Made by a program: the position numbers and the translations under genes. Under the pieces are notes generated by a model, which saw nothing but the letters and a program-made list of their open reading frames with translations, was not told the origin of the DNA and ran no database searches. Shown one piece after another: positions 57,831-64,000 of a stretch of DNA of 64,000 nucleotides; the stretch's first letter is position 1, and every line of letters starts with the position of its first letter. This DNA comes from Nelumbo lutea (lineage: Eukaryota; Streptophyta; Magnoliopsida; Proteales; Nelumbonaceae): NCBI GenBank assembly GCA_022828595.1, contig JAKGHH010000002.1, forward strand, positions 66,994,383-67,058,382, given 5' to 3'.

Positions 57831-58327
57831 GCTACCAATTGATTGGTTATCAGATTTTTGGGTATGATACTGTTTTAATTTGATATCATACTTGGACTCA
57901 CAATAGAATTGACAATTTCACGTAACTTGCCACGTGGCAGATATTGAAATAGGACCAATTTTCAATGAATTACAACCACGCCTAAGAAAGGATCTACACA
58001 ACTGATCACCATGATCAGATTGGCAGTGTAAAGGGAAAAAAAAAAGGTCTGCAGGGCTTGTTACGCCATTTGAAGGCAAGGATGGCCTAAATAAGCTACT
58101 CAGCAGTCAGCATGAGTGCAATCCAAGGCCGAAAGCAATGGCAACGATCAAGTTTAACTCTCTTGTTACAGACTTGATGAGTAGTGTGAAGTATGAACTG
58201 GATCGTTGATGAGAAAATTAAATGAGATTTATAAGATCCTTGATGAGTGGGAATTCTGAGGCATTTGAACAATGCTCATGGTTGTTCACTTGACGAGCTA
58301 AAAGATAAAGAGAAAAGCTAGCATCCA
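57831..58327. other. DNA between gypsy-2 and the copia element
   Basis: About 500 bases without a recognisable gene or repeat. Confidence 0.5.
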
Positions 58328-58332
58328 CTTCT

Positions 58333-58554
58333 TGATAACTCGATTAAAAGGAAAAATCTTATTCTTCCCTTTTTTTTTGTGTTTTTTCTTTACAAGGAAT
58401 GAGTTTATATATACAGGCCTTGTTCCACCTTTCTTAGTTATACACAAATTACTATGATAAGAATTATCCCTTGGCTTCAGGGATTACTATCTACAGATAA
58501 GAATTGTTCGTGGAATTAAGGGATATTCCCCTAGTTTGACAGCTCACGCCAATA
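58333..58554 (-). repeat. Copia 3' LTR
   Basis: 222 bp, from TGATAACTCGATTAAAAGG to CTCACGCCAATA on plus. It aligns with 63143-63334 but has about 30 bases (near 58495-58525) that the other copy lacks. Confidence 0.9.
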
Positions 58555-58567
58555 CTCCCCCTCACAT
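58555..58567 (-). other. Copia polypurine tract
   Basis: Minus strand reads ATGTGAGGGGGAG directly before the 3' LTR. Confidence 0.75.
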
Positions 58568-60115
58568 TGGTGCGTATAAATCTTGGATGCCCAACTTGCC
58601 AAGTGAACTGTATAAGTTTTTACTGGATACAACTTTTGTAAGTATATCCACCAACTGGTCTTCAAACTTGACAAAATGAAATCGAATGATTTTATCTTCG
58701 ATATTTTGTTTGATGAAATGCCGGTCCACCTCCACATGCTTTGTTCGATCATGTTGGACGGGATTCTGAGAGATATCTATGGCAACCTTGTTATCACAGA
58801 ATAGGTCCATCTCTAAGGTTGAGGGGAAACAGATTTCAATCATTAATCTTCTAAGCCAGAGAAGCTCGCAAAGCCCTTTAGCCATTCCCCGAAACTCAGC
58901 TCCAACACTTGATAAGGCCACCACCTTTTATTTTTTACTCCTCCATGTGACAAGATTCCCACCGACAAATGTAAAGTACCCCGATATGGATTTTCTATCC
59001 GAGATATTTCCAGCTCAATCTGCATTTGTATAGCCTTCAATCTTTAGATGATTATTTTTTGAGAACATAAGTCCTTTTCCAGGAGAGGACTTCAAGTATC
59101 GAAAAATTCACATTACAACATTCATGTGATCTTTGCTTGGGCAATGCATGAACTAACTCACTACGCTAACAGCATAAGCGATGTCTGGACGAGTATGTGA
59201 GAGGTAAATAAGCTTACCAACCAGCCTTTGATATCTCTCCTTATTAGTAGGTACTTGGTCTGGGTATTCTCCAAGTTTATGGGTTTGAATAATTGGTGTG
59301 TCTGTCGACTTGCACTCCAACTGTCCCATTTCGGATAGTAAATCTAATGTGTATTTCCGTTGAGACAGAAATATACATTTCCTTGATCTAGCAACTTCAA
59401 TTCCTAGAAAATATTTTAGCCCTCCCAAGTTCTTCATTTCAAACTCAGTTGCCAGTTGTTTTTGAAGTGTTGCTATTTCTTCTTAATCATTCCCTGTGAT
59501 AATCATGGCATCAACATATATTATTAAGATTGTTACCTTCCCTCATTGGTGCTTTAGAAATAGTGTATGGTCTGAATTGCTTTGTTGAAAGCCATATTTC
59601 TTCACTGCAAGACTAAACTGTCCAAACCATGCCCGCGTTGATTGTTTCAATCCATATAGTGCTCGCTGTAACTTACACACAACTTTGGTCTTGTAATTCG
59701 TTGTATAACCAGGTGGGATGTCCATGTATACCTCCTCTTCAAGATCACCATGGAGGAAGGCGTTCTTTACGTCAAACTGATGCAGTGGCCAATCAAGGTT
59801 TGCTGCAAGAGATAATAAAACTCTAACTGCATTTAACTTGGCTACTAGTGAGAATGTCTCTTGATAATCTATGCCATGTGTCTGAGTATAACCTTTCGTG
59901 ACCAGCCTCGCTATATATCTCTCGATCGACCCATCCGCCTTGTATTTAATGGAAAATACCCACTTACACCCTACAGGTCTTTTTCCTTCGGGTAGGGTAA
60001 CAAGAGTCCATGTTTTGTTCTTCAATAGTGCCTCCATTTCTTCCTGTATGCCTTGAGTCCATTTCAGGTTTGTCAAAGCTTCTTGAACACTGGTGGGAAT
60101 ATGATTTGAGGACAA
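58562..60115 (-). pseudogene. Copia RT and RNase H remnant
   Basis: Minus-strand parts: RT N-terminus (60115-59543) with KTWTLVTLPEGKRPVGCKWV, FDVKNAFLHGDLEEEVYM and LQRALYGLKQSTRAWF; RT C-terminus (about 59535-59153) with MKNLGGLKYFLGIEVARS; RNase H (58924-58562) with DLFCDNKVAIDISQNPVQHD and TKHVEVDRHFIKQ. The catalytic YVDD box reads YVDAM at about 59515, so a key aspartate is lost. A stop follows in ITGND*EE. The region between RT and RNase H (59150-58930) has a frame break. Confidence 0.88.
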
Positions 60116-60160
60116 TTCTTCTGTTGGGAGTGGCGATGTAGACGTTTTGTGCGTTGATTT

Positions 60161-60948
60161 TTATGCAGATGCACGAATGCCACAGCCAAAAACTCGAGGT
60201 GGAATCATCAACACGAATGGCAAAGAGACATGTGATGAAAGAGCTTGTAATGGTGTCTTAAAATGTAAGACTCGTGATGGTATTTGGTTAAGGAGGTGCA
60301 CAACAGTAGCAACAGCATCAACCCAATGTCGGTTAGGTACATGTGCTCCAAGTAACAAAGCATGAGCAGTTTTGAGTATGTGTCGATTCTTTCTCTCAAC
60401 AATGCCATTTTGCTGCGGAGTTTGTGGACATGAGGTCTCATGAAGTAGTCCATGAATCCGGAAATAATCTTGAAACCGTTGATTCATGTATTCCTCGCCA
60501 TTATCAGACCTGAGAACCTGAATCCTTGTTGTAAATTGAGTCTTCACCATCATATGGAAATATTGAAATACAGTCAACACTTCATCTTTATGTTTCAGCA
60601 AATATAACCATGTCATGCGAGTGCAATCATCAACAAAGATTACTAACCAGTGAAATCCATACACCGTAGTTACCAGGGATGGCCCCCACACACAAAGTGA
60701 ATTAAAGCAAATGGAACTTTACTTTTGTTCATACTTAAATGATAGATAGTTCTATGACTCTTAGGTAAGATGCAAGTGTTACATTGAAAATCACGAGTTT
60801 GCATATCTGTAAATAAATCCGGAAATAAATGTTTCATGTAACCGAATGATGGATGTCCCAACCTGCAATGCCAGATCCAAATCTGTTGTTCTTTGGTGTT
60901 ACTTTGATGATGTGCATGATGTGCTTGTCCCATACTAAGGTCATCCAT
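60161..60948 (-). pseudogene. Copia integrase remnant
   Basis: The zinc-binding part is IWIWHCRLGHPSFGYMKHLF ... CNTCILPKSH (HHCC pattern, about 60895-60765). The catalytic core (60691-60161) has VIFVDDCTRMTWLYLLKHK, VLRSDNGEEYMNQRFQDYF and PQQNGIVERKNRHIL, so the D, D and E residues are visible. A frame change near 60680 separates the two parts. The enzyme would have joined copia cDNA to the genome. Confidence 0.88.
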
Positions 60949-60969
60949 GTAGTAGAGCCCCCCCCCCTC

Positions 60970-61275
60970 CTAGTACCACGCCCAATTATCTCCTTGGTGA
61001 GAATATCCTGAAGAAGACAAAAAGGTATGATAGATGAGCACAACACAATTTAGATCAGTGAAAATCTGGCTAACAAATAGTAATTTATGGGAGAGCGAGG
61101 GAACAAGCAAAGTGTTCTTTAAGGATATTGCAGGTGACAAGGTCATAGTGCCTGCTCCTGTGACTGAAGATATAGCCCCATTGGCATTAGCAATTGTAGC
61201 CCGTTTCGGTGGTGAAGTTTTTGAAAAATCAGTAGCATCATAGGTCATGTGGTCAGTAGCCCCCAAGTCAAGTAT
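60970..61275 (-). pseudogene. Copia protease remnant
   Basis: The active site reads ILDLGATDHMTYDATDF near 61270; the family form is DSGATDHM, so the catalytic Ser is now Leu. The Trp just before is a TGA stop. Downstream SLKNTLLVPSLSHKLLFVSQ fits the copia protease tail before the GAG-pre-integrase region. A run of C at 60957-60969 accompanies a frame break. Confidence 0.8.
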
Positions 61276-62671
<1,396 letters not shown>

Positions 62672-62694
62672 AACTGTTGACCGGTATGGCTTTC

Positions 62695-62852
62695 CTTGGG
62701 ACGACAACTCAATAGTGGCAGCGATGGAAGGTGGGAAGCCGACAATTGCTACTAATGCTGAGGGTCAGAGAATGACGCCTTCGGTCATTGCATACACGAA
62801 GAATGGAGACCGACTTGTAGGGCAGATTGTGAAGAGGCAGGCAGTTGTGAAC
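62695..62852 (+). pseudogene. Fragment of plastid-type HSP70 (N-terminal ATPase part)
   Basis: The plus strand encodes LGTT, then after a one-base loss [39 protein letters not shown] and RQAVVN, matching the first part of the HSP70 nucleotide-binding domain. The AMEGGKP and TPSV[IV][12 protein letters not shown] forms are those of the chloroplast/DnaK-like class. It follows the GAPDH stop by only about 25 bases, on the same strand. The match ends after RQAVVN. It is a non-functional piece of about 50 residues. Confidence 0.85.
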
Positions 62853-63129
62853 TTCATACCAGGAGGTTTGCATTCAACAAGGACTTGCAGCAGCAGTAGC
62901 AGCGGCCAACCACCGACAATCACGGTGGAGTCGTCAGTTCTAGGCAAAGAAGAAACCACAAGATTTGGCAGAGCAACTGCCGGCAACCAAGATTTTGCAG
63001 AGCACCTCCTTTGACCAAAGAAGAGAACAACGATACCTATGTTTTCAACCGAAGATTGGTTGCGGCCAACAGCCTCCGTGCGACCAAGATTCGTAGCAGC
63101 TAGGAAGATGAGTTTATCACGGACCGATA
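62853..63129 (-). other. Copia leader of unknown origin
   Basis: Sequence between the HSP70 fragment and the primer binding site. It has CAGCAG/ACCAAGATT-type words (ACCAAGATTT near 62988, GACCAAGATTCGTAGCAG near 63082) and no recognisable protein on either strand. Confidence 0.5.
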
Positions 63130-63142
63130 TGCTCTAATACCA
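63130..63142 (-). other. Copia primer binding site
   Basis: Minus strand reads TGGTATTAGAGCA directly after the 5' LTR end GTTATCA. It is one base from the common TGGTATCAGAGC, complementary to initiator Met tRNA. Confidence 0.8.
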
Positions 63143-63334
63143 TGATAACTCGAGTAGAAGGAAAGACCTTATTCTTCCCTTTTCTTGTGTTTTTTCTTTA
63201 CAAGGAATGAGTTTATATATACAGGCCTTGTTCCACCTATCTTAGTTATACACAAACTACTATGATAAGAATTATCCCTTGGATTAAGGGATCACTATCT
63301 ACATATTCTCCTAGTTTGAGAACTCACGCCAATA
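63143..63334 (-). repeat. Copia 5' LTR
   Basis: 192 bp, homologous to 58333-58554, with one deletion of about 30 bases near 63302. Confidence 0.9.
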
Positions 63335-63339
63335 CTTTT

Positions 63340-64000
63340 GCATGTGTTATCACCTTAGTCCTTATAGCCTCCTAAACTTGAAAGTGGAAACTTCAGCTAG
63401 AGCTGCTCTTAAGGCCAACGGTTCTCCGGGAAGGCTTGAGGGAGAAGGTGAATGAAGCCAAGCTTACTCTCTCTGTGCCAACTTTGAAAGTGACAGATGA
63501 AACTTCCACGCGGCAAGTTTCCCACTTAGGCAAACAAGTAAAGCTATGTCTTCAAAAATTATATACTCTTAGCCACTGTTGTCCAGTTGCTTTGTGTATT
63601 GTTGTCTTGTCGCAGGCTCTCGTTGCCTTGTAGGAGCCAATAAGTATTGCTTACGGTTACAACCTTCCTCACCCCACCACGACGCCGGAGGAAGACGATT
63701 CCCTTTTCTCTCCAGTTCAAAATCCTTTCTTTTCGGGAAGGTAAATCTTCTTGCTTCAAGTTTCCTGTCTGAGAAGAGTCGTGCGTATTCTTCATTATAT
63801 TCCAGCTATACAATTTAGTTTCAGTTTTCCAACTTTCAAGATCAGTTTCAGACCACGAAAGGTCTTTGATTTCTTTAGTTTCAGTTGTTCAGCTACCATC
63901 AGTTGTTTCCATGTGCTTGCATTTAAGCGTCTTTTCTTTCTTTCTTTCTTCTTGCGATTGCTATATGTCTCAACACTTCATTTAAGGCTTAAGGCATTGC
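63340..64000. other. Flanking DNA, no gene recognised
   Basis: Short frames on both strands do not resemble known proteins. The stretch is T-rich near its right edge. A host gene cut by the window end cannot be excluded. Confidence 0.45.

Overview
This is nuclear DNA of a flowering plant. The evidence is a spliced WEB-family (DUF827) gene, a DUF688-type gene, Tat-lineage Ty3/gypsy elements with a second RNase H, a Ty1/copia element primed by initiator Met tRNA, and hAT-type MITEs with 8-bp target duplications. The species cannot be named from this window. Nothing bacterial or organellar is visible.

Layout. 1-4.5 kb: AT-rich intergenic DNA. 4.57-5.19 kb (minus): an intronless DUF688-type gene. 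5.2-28.9 kb: gene-poor DNA with three intact-looking hAT MITEs (9394-9928, 16765-17139, 21996-22781), three copies of one 'GGGCCC' MITE-like family, an LTR-like piece near 10.2 kb, a composite CT-rich/29-bp VNTR locus at 23.0-24.1 kb and a very AT-rich tract at 24.2-25.2 kb. 29.03-31.90 kb (plus): a two-exon WEB-family gene with a clean phase-0 intron. From 33.6 kb on, most of the DNA is nested retroelements.

Retroelement block. Gypsy-1 (33621-42686, gag-pol on minus, TSD TACCT) and gypsy-2 (45881-57825, gag-pol on plus, TSD GTTTG) belong to related subfamilies and lie in opposite orientation. Each carries, between pol and the 3' LTR and antisense to pol, an additional gene with its own TATAAATA box, two short introns at matching positions, a PF04195-like 'putative gypsy type transposon' domain and a C-terminal coiled coil. 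Between them lie a hAT-like MITE holding a 5'-truncated LINE (42893-44250) and an LTR-plus-PBS relic (44940-45609). Gypsy-2 is itself invaded by a hAT MITE (49545-50046) and by a rearranged copia gag/protease fragment that replaces part of its RT (50364-50971). Both gypsy elements are dead, and many of their stops look like CAG to TAG or TGG to TAG/TGA changes.

58.3-63.3 kb: a decayed Ty1/copia element (minus) with short LTRs of TA...CA form. Between its PBS and its gag start it carries, in antisense, two fused host-gene fragments: the C-terminus of cytosolic GAPDH and an N-terminal piece of plastid-type HSP70. This chimera and the spliced antisense gene of the gypsy elements are the two most interesting signals here. 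Only the DUF688-type and WEB genes look like working host genes.
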